This document shows, piece after piece, positions 1-8,311 of a DNA stretch of 64,000 nt. Source of the stretch: Bacteroides sp. Marseille-P3684 (GTDB lineage Bacteria; Bacteroidota; Bacteroidia; Bacteroidales; Bacteroidaceae). The notes beneath the pieces are model-generated. The model had not been told where the DNA came from. It saw only the letters and a program-made list of their open reading frames with translations, and searched no databases. The DNA is taken from positions 1,417,908-1,481,907 of the forward strand of contig NZ_LT985808.1 in NCBI RefSeq assembly GCF_900291465.1, given 5' to 3'. The position numbers were made by a program, and so were the translations under genes. Within the stretch, counting starts at the first letter, position 1. The number at the start of each line of letters is the position of its first letter.

Positions 1-230
1 CTGCCGGCATCCGTTTCCGTCAGCGTATGGGCTCGAACCACTATGTCACCCTGACGGGAAATACCGGTGTACAAAACGACGAATGGCAACACCTGTTCCG
101 CGGGATGATGTGGGGAGGCGGCCTGTCCTATGGCTACGACACCTTCCTGGGTCCGATTGAGATTACCTTCAACTATTCCAATGTCACCCATAAAGTGGGT
201 ACATACGTCAGCCTGGGGTATGAGTTCTAA
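1..230 (+). CDS. C-terminal end of an outer-membrane beta-barrel protein, possibly patatin-like phospholipase (partial)
   Basis: The reading frame is open from base 3 and ends at the TAA at 228-230, so only about 75 C-terminal residues are present. The visible part alternates polar and hydrophobic residues, is rich in Gly and aromatics, and ends in Tyr-Glu-Phe, as expected for the last strands of an outer-membrane barrel recognised by the Bam machinery. The wording of the end (GPIEITFNYSN...VGTYVSLGYEF) resembles the BamA-like C-terminal barrel of Bacteroidetes patatin-family phospholipases; this assignment is from memory of the family and only moderate. The HAD gene follows 21 bp later and may be co-transcribed. 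Confidence 0.6.
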   Translation, partial: AGIRFRQRMGSNHYVTLTGNTGVQNDEWQHLFRGMMWGGGLSYGYDTFLGPIEITFNYSNVTHKVGTYVSLGYEF

Positions 231-251
231 TGAGAATAATCACTTGACACT

Positions 252-986
252 ATGTATACAAACGCTATCGAGAACTATCTGAAACAACATTCCTACCATC
301 ACATCCATCTGAAAGCCGTCCTCTTCGACATGGACGGTGTCCTGTTCAATTCCATGCCCAACCATGCCCGTGCGTGGAACGAGGCGATGAAGCACTACGG
401 GATGCATCTCTCCTGTGAGGAAGCCTACCTGCATGAAGGACGGACCGGTGCATCCACCATCAACATTGTCAGCCAACGCGAACGGGGACACGATGCCACG
501 CCGGAAGAAATCGAACGCATCTATCACACCAAAACCGAAATCTTCAATTCATATCCCAAGGCTGAACGCATGCCGGGAGCCTGGGAAGCCATCCGCCAGA
601 TGAAGGCCGACGGACTGACCATCATGGTTGTTACCGGTTCCGGCCAGGCTTCTCTGCTGGAACGTCTCAACCGGAACTTCCCCGACACCTTCCGTCAGGA
701 ACTCATGGTGACCGCTTATGATGTAAAGCATGGAAAACCCAGTCCCGAACCCTATCTGATGGCTTTAGAGAAGGCGGGTCTTCATCCCAATGAAGCGATT
801 GTTGTGGAAAATGCTCCGATGGGGGTACATGCCGGAGTGGCAGCAGGTATCTTTACGGTTGCCGTGAATACCGGTCCGCTCCCTGACCGGGTCTTGCTTG
901 ACGAGGGGGCGAATCTCTTACTTCCTTCCATGCTGGCACTCAGCGAACAGTGGGAGGAGCTTTATAAAGAGCTGGGGGAAGAATAA
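252..986 (+). CDS. HAD-family hydrolase, beta-phosphoglucomutase-like
   Basis: This is a 244-residue cytoplasmic phosphatase/phosphomutase of the HAD superfamily. Motif I is FDMDGV with nucleophile D26 and acid/base D28. A helical cap follows (about 40-110). Motif II is VVTGSG near 128, motif III Lys is in HGKPSP, and the motif IV region reads VENAPMGVHAG, where Glu-Asn replaces the more common Asp/Glu-Asp pair. The length and the C2-type cap fit beta-phosphoglucomutase and related sugar-phosphate phosphatases, but the substrate cannot be read from the sequence. It starts 21 bp after the outer-membrane protein. About 18 residues precede the usual N-terminus, so a later start is possible, though no better ATG lies nearby. 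Confidence 0.85.
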   Translation: MYTNAIENYLKQHSYHHIHLKAVLFDMDGVLFNSMPNHARAWNEAMKHYGMHLSCEEAYLHEGRTGASTINIVSQRERGHDATPEEIERIYHTKTEIFNSYPKAERMPGAWEAIRQMKADGLTIMVVTGSGQASLLERLNRNFPDTFRQELMVTAYDVKHGKPSPEPYLMALEKAGLHPNEAIVVENAPMGVHAGVAAGIFTVAVNTGPLPDRVLLDEGANLLLPSMLALSEQWEELYKELGEE

Positions 987-1105
987 GGTGGAAGTCCGGA
1001 AGATGGACGATTCTTTCGGATTCCCGGCAGACTGCTCTTTGATTTTATTACAAAATAATAATGTATATTGAAATCTCCGTCATGGGTTATTCAGTCAGAT
1101 AAGAC

Positions 1106-1113
1106 TACCTTTG
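1106..1113 (+). promoter_or_regulatory. Bacteroidetes -7 box upstream of the DUF4286 gene
   Basis: TACCTTTG matches the Bacteroidetes -7 consensus TAnnTTTG and lies about 95 bp before the DUF4286 start. No clear TTG is seen at -33, so support comes from the -7 box alone. Confidence 0.45.
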
Positions 1114-1208
1114 CACCGTTTGACAGATCCTTTTACAGGTATGTGGTGGCTGTTGTCATTCTGTCCTTCTTTCTGTCGTTGACTATCTTTTTTGATATAA
1201 TATAAGCC

Positions 1209-1517
1209 ATGATTATTTATAACATTACATTGAACATTGAGCATGCGGTTTTGGCTGATTGCCTCCGTTATTTGAAAGAAGAGTTTATTCCGGCTACGGT
1301 TAGCACCGGCGAACTGGAAAATCCCCGTCTACATCGCATCCTTTGTGATGAGACAGAAGAAGCTGTCAACTATGCGTTGCAGTTCAGTACCAAGGACATT
1401 GCGACCCTGGAGTTCTGGTTGGAACGGAGAGGAGCGGAGTTGCAGCAAAAGCTGGTCAAGGAGTTTGGACCACAAATCATCGGATTTGCCACACGTCTGG
1501 AAGAAATAGAACTGTAA
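1209..1517 (+). CDS. DUF4286 family protein
   Basis: A 102-residue soluble protein beginning MIIYNITLNIE, with a ferredoxin-like beta-alpha-beta pattern, and centred on a helix plus FIPATVSTG, as is typical of the DUF4286 family found across Bacteroidetes. No biochemical function is known for the family. There is no signal peptide, so it is cytoplasmic. It is followed after 4 bp by the small Fe-S protein gene, suggesting co-transcription. The ATG is preceded by an A+T-rich stretch (tttttgatataatataagcc) suited to Bacteroidetes translation starts. Confidence 0.8.
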   Translation: MIIYNITLNIEHAVLADCLRYLKEEFIPATVSTGELENPRLHRILCDETEEAVNYALQFSTKDIATLEFWLERRGAELQQKLVKEFGPQIIGFATRLEEIEL

Positions 1518-1521
1518 CGTC

Positions 1522-1758
1522 ATGAAAGAATACAGGACAGACGAACTGATTGTGAGTTGGATGCCGGAAAAGTGTCAGCATGCAGGCATTTGTGCCCGGA
1601 CACTTCCCCAGGTATTCAAGCCCAAGGAACGTCCGTGGATTGACTTGACTCAGGCGGACACTGAGTTATTGATACAGACTATCGCGAAGTGTCCGTCGGG
1701 GGCATTGACCTGTCGGTTGCGCACAAACAAAGAAACCGGAAAAAATGCGCCCGTGTAA
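1522..1758 (+). CDS. Small (4Fe-4S) mono-cluster (Fer4_19-type) protein
   Basis: This 78-residue protein has four cysteines in two pairs: C18-x5-C24 (CQHAGIC) and C57-x6-C64 (CPSGALTC). The second pair, followed by a short basic tail, is the arrangement of divergent (4Fe-4S) mono-cluster domain proteins, which carry one cluster and are thought to move electrons or store clusters. It sits 4 bp after DUF4286 and just before the iron-sulphur repair gene ric, so the small neighbourhood has an Fe-S theme. That link is inference from position. A ferredoxin-like electron-transfer role is likely, but the partner is unknown. Confidence 0.8.
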   Translation: MKEYRTDELIVSWMPEKCQHAGICARTLPQVFKPKERPWIDLTQADTELLIQTIAKCPSGALTCRLRTNKETGKNAPV

Positions 1759-1790
1759 CGTATGTGACACTTTTCCCGGAAGCTGTATCC

Positions 1791-1798
1791 TATCTTTG
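1791..1798 (+). promoter_or_regulatory. Promoter -7 box of ric
   Basis: TATCTTTG matches TAnnTTTG and lies 34 bp before the ric ATG, an ordinary 5' leader length. Ric thus probably has its own promoter even though the Fe-S gene ends close by. Confidence 0.6.
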
Positions 1799-1832
1799 CC
1801 TTCGTAATTAACCAAAGGAAAGGAAAAAGGAT

Positions 1833-2567
1833 ATGGATTATACACAGAAAAGCGTAGGACAAATCGTTGCCGCCGACTTTGCGACGGCTGAAATATTCCG
1901 TCGTTTCGGCATCGACTTCTGCTGCCACGGCGAAGTGAAGTTCACGGAAGCCTGCCGGGCTGCAGGGGTATCCCCCGAAGACGTAATCAAAGCTCTCGAA
2001 GCAGGTGAAGGCGGCAGTTGTGGTTGCGGAAGCGCCGCGCCCAACTTCAATGCCTGGCCGCTCGACCTGCTGATTGACTATGTGCTGAAAATTCATCACC
2101 GTACCATCCGTCGGGAGGGTCCGCAGACGCTTGACCTCCTTGACAAGGTGGTGAAGGCACACGGTGACCGTCACCCGGAACTGCATGAAGTGCGTGCACT
2201 CTTTGCCGAATCACTCGGTGAACTGGATGCCCATCTGGGTAAGGAAGAAGAAGTGTTGTTCCCCTATGTGCTCGAACTGTTCGAGGCTTCCGAAGCAGGA
2301 CACCGTCAGGCTCCTATGCACTGCGGAACGGTGGCAAACCCCATCCGTGTGATGAAGATGGAACATGAGGGCGAAGGTGTGCGTCACGCACGCATTGCCG
2401 AACTGACCCACAACTATACTGCACCCGAAGATGCTTGCGGAAGCTATCGGCTGGTGCTGGAACGTCTGCGCGACTTTGAACGAGCACTTCACGAACACAT
2501 TCATATAGAAAACAATATCATCTTCCCCCGCAGTGTCGAACTGGAGGCACGTTGCGTGGTCTGGTGA
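1833..2567 (+). CDS. ric: Iron-sulphur cluster repair di-iron protein Ric (YtfE/ScdA family)
   Basis: This 244-residue cytoplasmic protein repairs Fe-S clusters damaged by nitric oxide or oxidants. Residues 1-60 form the ScdA N-terminal (DUF542) domain, with the diagnostic FCCHG at C30-C31. A hemerythrin-like four-helix domain fills about 75-240, with the expected His/Glu ligands in KIHHRT, ELHEVR, HLGKEEEVLFP, KMEHEGEG and HEHIHIENNIIFP. The length matches the family. A short Cys/Gly-rich insert (GGSCGCGS, near 60-68) links the two domains; such linkers vary. A strong hairpin terminator follows at 2601-2630, so the transcription unit ends here. Confidence 0.92.
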   Translation: MDYTQKSVGQIVAADFATAEIFRRFGIDFCCHGEVKFTEACRAAGVSPEDVIKALEAGEGGSCGCGSAAPNFNAWPLDLLIDYVLKIHHRTIRREGPQTLDLLDKVVKAHGDRHPELHEVRALFAESLGELDAHLGKEEEVLFPYVLELFEASEAGHRQAPMHCGTVANPIRVMKMEHEGEGVRHARIAELTHNYTAPEDACGSYRLVLERLRDFERALHEHIHIENNIIFPRSVELEARCVVW

Positions 2568-2600
2568 AGATGAATGCTTGGGTTAGAGATGTAAATTGGG

Positions 2601-2630
2601 CAGCGCGTCGGGGTAAAAGCCGACGCGCTG
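2601..2630 (+). terminator. Hairpin terminator after ric
   Basis: CAGCGCGTCGG at 2601-2611 pairs perfectly with CCGACGCGCTG at 2620-2630 around an 8-nt loop, followed by TGTTTGT. It lies 34 bp after the ric stop codon. Confidence 0.75.
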
Positions 2631-2650
2631 TGTTTGTATCCGGAGGACTG

Positions 2651-2776
2651 GAGGCACGTGCCTTTGGCGTGATAGACATGTGCCCTGTGTCAATCAGGAG
2701 CCTGCCTTTGACAGACCTAAGTATAATACTTAGGGGGGCAAAGTATAATACTTAGGTAGGCTAAGTATAATACTTA
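2651..2776. repeat. 22-bp-period palindrome array, locus 1
   Basis: Six 16-bp units start at 2651, 2673, 2695, 2717, 2739 and 2761, each followed by 6 bp. The last three are near identical (AAGTATAATACTT core, itself a palindrome around one A), whereas the first three differ but keep internal symmetry, for example GGCACGTGCC in the first. The same core forms the 17 uniform units at 25907-26274. The array lies between ric and the C25 peptidase gene, both on the plus strand. Confidence 0.8.
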
Positions 2777-2794
2777 GGTCTATCTATCCCTGGT

Positions 2795-2838
2795 ACGTAT
2801 CACGTCCATCACGGGTAAGTATCGCGTTTATCACGGGT
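2795..2838. repeat. Short 22-bp tandem repeat next to the palindrome array
   Basis: Two 22-bp units (2795-2816 and 2817-2838) share the pattern A-GTATC-CGT--ATCACGGGT. They are out of phase with the palindromes upstream but have the same period. Confidence 0.55.
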
Positions 2839-2899
2839 AAGTCAGTAATCCCCGTCGGTAACTGTTGATGAAAAGAACGACAGACGGGAGGTGAGAAGC

Positions 2900-2930
2900 T
2901 TGTGATTGCAGGGCAATATCCGTATATTTG
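2900..2930 (+). promoter_or_regulatory. Promoter of the C25 peptidase gene
   Basis: TTG at 2900-2902 is followed after 20 bp by TATATTTG (2923-2930), a good match to the Bacteroidetes -33/-7 promoter. The resulting leader is about 135 nt, long for this genus group. It contains a CGGGG/CCCCG inverted pair (about 2978-3000) and GC-rich stretches up to 3050. I could not assign it to a known riboswitch class. Confidence 0.6.
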
Positions 2931-3069
2931 TCGCACATTTTAACTCCAATCAATCTCTTCGGACTCTGATGCTATCGGGGTCTGAAGCAGGAAAGCCCCG
3001 TATGTGCCCGTTAACTTGCCAACCGAACCGTGAGCATGCGGGAGCCGACTAATGAATTAATAAACATTT

Positions 3070-4659
3070 ATGATGTACATGAAGAAATGGCTATTGTGCG
3101 CCCTCTTGTTGGGCAGTGGGTTGAATTTCCCCGTACAGGTGCAGGCGTATGAGGCGCCCCGGCGTCCTGAGTATGTAATTGTAGCTTCCTACCGTGTGTC
3201 AAATGACCCGGAGTGGAGAGACGTCATCGAGGCTTTGAAAAAGAAACACAAGGGGGCGGAAGTCTGCTATTACAAAGAGTCGCCCCGTGAGGCTTTGGGC
3301 AACTTGCGCTGGTATAGTCCGCGCTACGTGGCAGTGGTGGAGAAACCCGAACAGATCGGGCGTGACTTTGTGGTCGACCTCAACCGCATGAGCCGGGAAG
3401 TGGACGATGACATCTATGCTGACTTCCTGTGTGGCATTATCACGGGATATGACGCACAGGCGGCGTTACGTCTGGTGAACGATACGGAAGAGCCGAAAGT
3501 GCTCCGGACAGCACTGAGCACGGTGAGTGTATTGGGCGACGGACATTGGTTCGACAGTTTTGCTTATATTTCCGATGCGCGTCCCGGTCTGGTGGGTGAG
3601 CGTGAGAAGGGACAGACAAAGCTCACCGAGACCCTGGTAACCGACAGCATCGATAACCGCATGTTCCGCGACATGATACGCAAGGCGCAGGAGTCCGGCA
3701 AGCAACTCCGTCTGCCGAAAGACTTCTCAGTGAGCAAGCCGAACTTGCTGAAGCGGTTCTGTGACTACTATGCAAAGTATGACCCCGATGTGATTATCAC
3801 GGCATCGCATGCTACGGAGAAGAATCTGGAGATGCCTTTCTCCAGCGGTAACCTGATGTGTCGTGACGGCAAGCTCTACGCCGACTTTCCCGATGCACCG
3901 ACGGACCTCACGGAGTCGGGCAAGACACGCGTTTATCTTCCGGTAGGTAACTGCCTCATGGGTAACATCGACAATACGAAGAACAGCATGGCGGTCGCCT
4001 TCATGAACAGTGCACGCGTGGGTATGCTTGCCGGAGGTTATGTCGTGGAAACCTGGTACGGACGGAACGGATGGGGCGGCTTGTGCTACTTCATGAACAA
4101 TCCCGGACGTTATACCATTCCGGAGGCGTTCTACCTCAACCAGCAGGACATGATGTTCCAGCTCCGTCAGATGGCTCCCGACTTGGTGAACAAGCCGTTC
4201 CCCTTTGCCGGCGATGACCCGATGCATGTGGAGCGTGAATATGCGGCAGTGGCAAAGATGAACGGTGGAAAGATTACGACCGATGCCTTCGGGTTCTTCT
4301 ATGACCGTGATGTCGTGGCACTCTATGGTGACCCTGCCTGGGACGTCCGTCTGGCAGAACAACCCAATCCGAACGACTATGAAGTGAGTTGCAAGGTGAA
4401 GTCCGAGGAGTGTGTGGTGACCATCAAGACCGGTCCCAACTACAGCGAAGAGCGTCTGCGTGGTTCGGATTTCCGCTCACAGCACGTAGGCGAACTGCCT
4501 TTCAGCTTCTTCTTCCCGAAACGTCTGCGCAATCCGCGTCTGGCTGAAGGTCAGAACTGGCAGGCGGCAGTCGACGAGAATTTCCTTCTGGTCTATAAGC
4601 CCGGCTTCGAACCGAACAAGAAATACACGATTGTGTTGACTACGGATCCTGTACGCTGA
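3070..4659 (+). CDS. Secreted C25-like (gingipain-type) cysteine peptidase homologue
   Basis: This 529-residue protein starts with a signal peptide (MKKWLLCALLLG...QVQA, cleavage near residue 26). The middle looks like the caspase-type fold of peptidase family C25. A hydrophobic strand leads to His247 in ITASHATEKN, and a second strand leads to Cys295 in LPVGNCLMGN, spaced like the gingipain His-Cys dyad. The lines MLAGGYVVETWYG and VALYGDPAWDV match the post-catalytic part of C25 proteins. The C-terminal 100 residues look like an Ig-type beta domain. No type IX sorting domain is apparent, so it probably stays in the periplasm or uses another route. ATGs at 3070, 3073 and 3079 are all possible starts. 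The dyad assignment is by eye; substrate unknown. Confidence 0.65.
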   Translation: MMYMKKWLLCALLLGSGLNFPVQVQAYEAPRRPEYVIVASYRVSNDPEWRDVIEALKKKHKGAEVCYYKESPREALGNLRWYSPRYVAVVEKPEQIGRDFVVDLNRMSREVDDDIYADFLCGIITGYDAQAALRLVNDTEEPKVLRTALSTVSVLGDGHWFDSFAYISDARPGLVGEREKGQTKLTETLVTDSIDNRMFRDMIRKAQESGKQLRLPKDFSVSKPNLLKRFCDYYAKYDPDVIITASHATEKNLEMPFSSGNLMCRDGKLYADFPDAPTDLTESGKTRVYLPVGNCLMGNIDNTKNSMAVAFMNSARVGMLAGGYVVETWYGRNGWGGLCYFMNNPGRYTIPEAFYLNQQDMMFQLRQMAPDLVNKPFPFAGDDPMHVEREYAAVAKMNGGKITTDAFGFFYDRDVVALYGDPAWDVRLAEQPNPNDYEVSCKVKSEECVVTIKTGPNYSEERLRGSDFRSQHVGELPFSFFFPKRLRNPRLAEGQNWQAAVDENFLLVYKPGFEPNKKYTIVLTTDPVR

Positions 4660-4713
4660 TACCGGTCCGTGGTTCATCTGACTTGAAAGGCTGTCTCTTC
4701 CCGCAGCACACAC

Positions 4714-4753
4714 AAAAAAACTCCCCGATGCGCGTTGCACCGGGGAGTTTTTT
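4714..4753. terminator. Bidirectional terminator between convergent genes
   Basis: AAAAAAACTCCCCG pairs with CGGGGAGTTTTTT around a short loop, giving a U-run on either strand. It serves the plus-strand C25 gene and the minus-strand ppiD operon that meet here. Confidence 0.85.
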
Positions 4754-4777
4754 GTACTATGTGCGTTCCGGAATCGG

Positions 4778-6874
4778 TTAGAAGAACCGGTAACGGAGGT
4801 CTTTCACGTCAGCTTTCTGATAGAGGTCGTTGATGAAGCGGCTTGCCATGTTCTGGTTCATGGTTGCCAGTGAGTTGGCTTCGCTCTTCTCGTCATAGGT
4901 CTCTTCCAGCTTGGTCTTGTTGTAGGGTTGGAAGATGTAGACACCGCCATTGCCCTTCACCGGTTTGCTGAGCTGACCGACAGCCACTTTGGCAGCAGCT
5001 GCGCCCAAGGTCGGTTCGTTGCTGCGTGTGATGGATACGAATGCCGGAGCAGCGAACGATACGTGTTTCACAGAGTCGGTGCGGATGTCGGCGATAGCCT
5101 TGGCTTCATCAAAGGTCTTTACGGATGCCAGTTTCGCAGTGAGTTGCTCTGCCTTCTTGTCGCGCATGATTTCAGCACGCAGCTCGCCCTGTACCTGTGA
5201 CACGGGGAGATAGCCTGCCTTGTTCACACCGGAGAGTGCAACGACCATGAGGTGTTCGTTCTCACGTCCGCAGTTGTACAGCGGGGAAACAGAGTGCTTG
5301 TCTGCGTCGAATACCCAGCGCAGGGCTTCCGTACTTCCCGGAACACCGCCTACCACATGCTCATCGCTTCTGAAGCCTTCACGGCTCAACAGACGGTAGC
5401 CATTGTCTTCGGCATTCTTCACGAAGTCATCGTAATCCTGGTTGCCGGCAAGGAACTGGTTGATTTTGTTGTAAGCCTCGTTGTAGGTCTCGTTGCTGAA
5501 CTTCACGGGAACTTTCACGACAGCCACCTTGTATTTGTCGGTCATGGCTTTGCGGTTGACCACCTGAACTACGGCGTTGAACTGTCCGAGGTCGATGTTC
5601 TCCACTCCATTTACGCCGAGTGTGTTCAGGGCGTTGATGAGTTTGGTCGTGTTGAGGTCGAGCATCTGTCCTTCATACATCTGCGAGCTGATCCATTGCG
5701 ATTCGCCGGTCTGGTTGTACTTCTTGGCGAGTTCTGCAAAGTCTGCACCGTTCTTCAGCGCGGTCGTGATGCTGTCAGCCAACTTCTTGGTGGCATCGAT
5801 GGTAGCACCCACAACTTGCAGCTGGCGGAACTCCACAGAGTCGGGAGCAGCCTGCTTGCTGAGGATTTTGAAGGTATTGTAGGAGTCGTCCGTCTGGCTG
5901 TAGTAGGGACCATAGACTTCACCGACCGATGCGGAATCCAGGCGGTTGGCAACGTCGGTGGGGAATGCACGCTTGCTCAGAAGCACGTCCGTGAAAGGAA
6001 CCGTTGACTTCGAGGAACGTACGATGGAAGAATATTCGTTGGAAGCGGCTTTTGCCAGTTCGTTGCTGCTTTCGGTCACTTCAGCTTCCGTAGCCTTGCG
6101 GTCGCTCTCGCTCGGAGTAACCACGTAGTCGATGTACTGGATGTTGCGGGTCTCGGCGAGGTTTCTGAACTGCTCCTTCTTCTGGTTATACAACTCCTTG
6201 ATTTCAGAGTCAGAGATGTTGATGGTCGAGTCAGCAATTGAAGAGTAGGGGAGGATGGCAAGCTGGAGGTCTGTCTCATTGACACGTCCGTCGAACGACA
6301 TTTGTGCCGAAACAGGGTTGGAGATGAGGGACTTCATGACCAGTGCCTGGTATTTGCTGACAAGCAGGCTCTGCTTCAGATTCTTCTCGACGAAGTTCAT
6401 GATGAGTGACACCTGTTCGGGATTGCCTTGTGTGGCAAAAGCCTCCATGATGCCTTTGTCGAACATGCCGGTCTGCGGGTTGACGAACGGGGTGCTGTTG
6501 AGCAAGGGGCTGGTACCGTCCTGAAGCATCTGCTTGATTTCATCATCGGTAACGGTCAGTCCCAGTTTGTCGGCTTCCGTTTCGATGAGTTTGTAGGTCA
6601 CGTAGGATTGCCATACCCCGTCGCGTATCTGGGTCAGCGCGTCGTCTGAGATATGGTTGTTTGTCAAGAGTTCTTGTACGCGGGTGTACTCTTCCACCAT
6701 GTCCTGAAACTCTTGTGCGGAGATTTTCTCTCCGTCTACCACACCGGCATCACGCTGATTCTGGTGCGGCTGGAAAATCTTCCAAGCATCTCCGGCAATG
6801 AAGGCGAAGAGTGCAAGGCCGATGACAATGACCAACAGGGGTCCTTTGCTTCTGATCTTTTGTAATGTTGCCAT
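4778..6874 (-). CDS. ppiD: Periplasmic SurA/PpiD-like peptidyl-prolyl isomerase chaperone
   Basis: This 698-residue protein has one N-terminal membrane anchor (about 14-33, LLVIVIGLALFAFIAGDAW) that places the rest in the periplasm. A SurA-N-type chaperone domain follows (about 35-200). Parvulin-like rotamase segments lie between about 240 and 480, and a long C-terminal part completes the length usual for Bacteroidetes PpiD. It assists folding of exported and outer-membrane proteins. It is the last gene of the coaX-OMP-TPR-lptC-hemolysin-ppiD series, though the 168-bp gap before it may hold a separate promoter. The ATG at 6874 directly precedes the anchor. Confidence 0.88.
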   Translation of the reverse strand: MATLQKIRSKGPLLVIVIGLALFAFIAGDAWKIFQPHQNQRDAGVVDGEKISAQEFQDMVEEYTRVQELLTNNHISDDALTQIRDGVWQSYVTYKLIETEADKLGLTVTDDEIKQMLQDGTSPLLNSTPFVNPQTGMFDKGIMEAFATQGNPEQVSLIMNFVEKNLKQSLLVSKYQALVMKSLISNPVSAQMSFDGRVNETDLQLAILPYSSIADSTINISDSEIKELYNQKKEQFRNLAETRNIQYIDYVVTPSESDRKATEAEVTESSNELAKAASNEYSSIVRSSKSTVPFTDVLLSKRAFPTDVANRLDSASVGEVYGPYYSQTDDSYNTFKILSKQAAPDSVEFRQLQVVGATIDATKKLADSITTALKNGADFAELAKKYNQTGESQWISSQMYEGQMLDLNTTKLINALNTLGVNGVENIDLGQFNAVVQVVNRKAMTDKYKVAVVKVPVKFSNETYNEAYNKINQFLAGNQDYDDFVKNAEDNGYRLLSREGFRSDEHVVGGVPGSTEALRWVFDADKHSVSPLYNCGRENEHLMVVALSGVNKAGYLPVSQVQGELRAEIMRDKKAEQLTAKLASVKTFDEAKAIADIRTDSVKHVSFAAPAFVSITRSNEPTLGAAAAKVAVGQLSKPVKGNGGVYIFQPYNKTKLEETYDEKSEANSLATMNQNMASRFINDLYQKADVKDLRYRFF

Positions 6875-7043
6875 TTGCTTTTATTTTATTGTTTATTATT
6901 CATTTGCTTCCGTTCAATGGTCGAACGAACCTTTTCCCCGGACGGCATGACGAGGGACACACCCCGGGTTTAAGGTTGTTAATTTAGCGCACGAAGATAC
7001 AAAAAAGGACGATACATAGCCATCAAATACGTAAAAAATTGTG

Positions 7044-8306
7044 CTACTCAACGACTTTCAGGCGTACCAGTTCGATTTTGGTTGTTGTCCGCTTGATGAT
7101 TTTGAACTGATACTTCCCGACGTTGACCGTTTCGTTGAGCTTGGGGAAGCTTTGGTAGACGTGGAGTATCAGTCCGCCGATGGTGAGATAGTCTTCATCT
7201 TCAGGCAGGGAAAGCTCGAACATCTCGTTGACTTTCTCAATCTCCAGGCGTGCCGAGAGGATGTATTCCTGCTCGTTGAGCTGCTTGGCGATGTAGGAAG
7301 TCGTGTCGTGTTCGTCCTCGATGTCTCCGAAGATTTCTTCCACCAGGTCCTCCAGGGAGACGATGCCCGATGTGCCTCCGAACTCGTCGACTACCACTGC
7401 CAGGCTCTTTTTCTGCTGCATGAAGATTTCCATCAGTTTCTGGGCTGCCATGGTCTCGGGGACGATGGGAACCTGCCGGACGTGGGAGGTCCAGTCTTCG
7501 GGATGACGGAACAGTTCCGACGAATGTATGTAACCCACGATGTTGTCGATGTTCCCCTGGTAGACAATCAGTTTCGAGTGTCCCGACTCGATGAAGTGCA
7601 GTTTGAGGTCGTCGAGACTTGTCGAGGTGTCGACTGCCTGTATCTCCGTGCGGGGGACAATGCAGTCGCGTATCTTGATGTTCGAGAAGTCGAGTGCATT
7701 CTGGAAGATGCGCACTTCCGGGTCCAGATTCTCTTCATCTTCGTTCGCCGGAAGGCTCGACTGGATGAAATAGTCGAGGTCGGTCTTGCCCAGTGCGTTG
7801 CGGGTTGCTGTCCGGTCAATGCGGTTACCTGTTAGCCGGAGCAGTCCGCGTCCGAGCAGCGACAGTACCTTGGCCAGGGGATAGAGCACCACGTAGAGCA
7901 GGAACATCGGAAGGGCGAAGACGGTCATGGTCCGGTTGGGGTTGATGCGGAACACGGTCTTGGGAAGGAACTCCCCGGTGATGAGCATGACGCATGCCGC
8001 TATCACGATTTCGATGAGCAGGAGGATGCCGGGATATGCCGTGACCGTCGCCGGCAGCCAGCTTTCGACAGCTTCTGCCACAAGGATGCCGTAGACGACC
8101 AGCGAGAGGTTGTATCCGGTGAGCAGTGCCGTGACGAAGTCGTCAGGGTGACGGTAGTACAAGGCAAGCAGCTTGCTGATGAGGCCCTGTCTGTGTGTGT
8201 CGAGCTGGAAGCGCATCTTGCTGGCCGAGGCGAACGCCGTCTCTACGCCGGAGAAGAATGCCGCGAACACCATTGCCGTCAGGATATAGAGATAGATGGT
8301 ATGCAT
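7044..8306 (-). CDS. Hemolysin/CorC family protein with CNNM and CBS domains (HlyC/GldE-like)
   Basis: The true protein is 420 residues, starting at the ATG at 8306 (MHTIYLYILTAMVF). The frame stays open upstream to 8573, but that part overlaps lptC and is low-complexity antisense-like sequence. Order of domains: a CNNM transmembrane domain (about 1-190, four hydrophobic helices, with FFSGVETAF and GEFLPKTVF), a CBS pair (about 215-335, including VPRTEIQAV and VVVDEFGGTSGIVSLEDLVEEIFGDIEDE), and a C-terminal CorC/HlyC domain (about 345-420). The family is linked to magnesium/cobalt efflux; in Bacteroidetes a paralogue is GldE. It begins 5 bp after lptC. Confidence 0.88.
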   Translation of the reverse strand: MHTIYLYILTAMVFAAFFSGVETAFASASKMRFQLDTHRQGLISKLLALYYRHPDDFVTALLTGYNLSLVVYGILVAEAVESWLPATVTAYPGILLLIEIVIAACVMLITGEFLPKTVFRINPNRTMTVFALPMFLLYVVLYPLAKVLSLLGRGLLRLTGNRIDRTATRNALGKTDLDYFIQSSLPANEDEENLDPEVRIFQNALDFSNIKIRDCIVPRTEIQAVDTSTSLDDLKLHFIESGHSKLIVYQGNIDNIVGYIHSSELFRHPEDWTSHVRQVPIVPETMAAQKLMEIFMQQKKSLAVVVDEFGGTSGIVSLEDLVEEIFGDIEDEHDTTSYIAKQLNEQEYILSARLEIEKVNEMFELSLPEDEDYLTIGGLILHVYQSFPKLNETVNVGKYQFKIIKRTTTKIELVRLKVVE

Positions 8307-8311
8307 GGCGG

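Noticed and set aside
2931..3069. Riboswitch in the leader of the C25 gene
   Set aside because: Compared from memory with cobalamin, TPP, SAM, FMN, c-di-GMP and glycine consensus elements; none fits. It is left as an unassigned leader.
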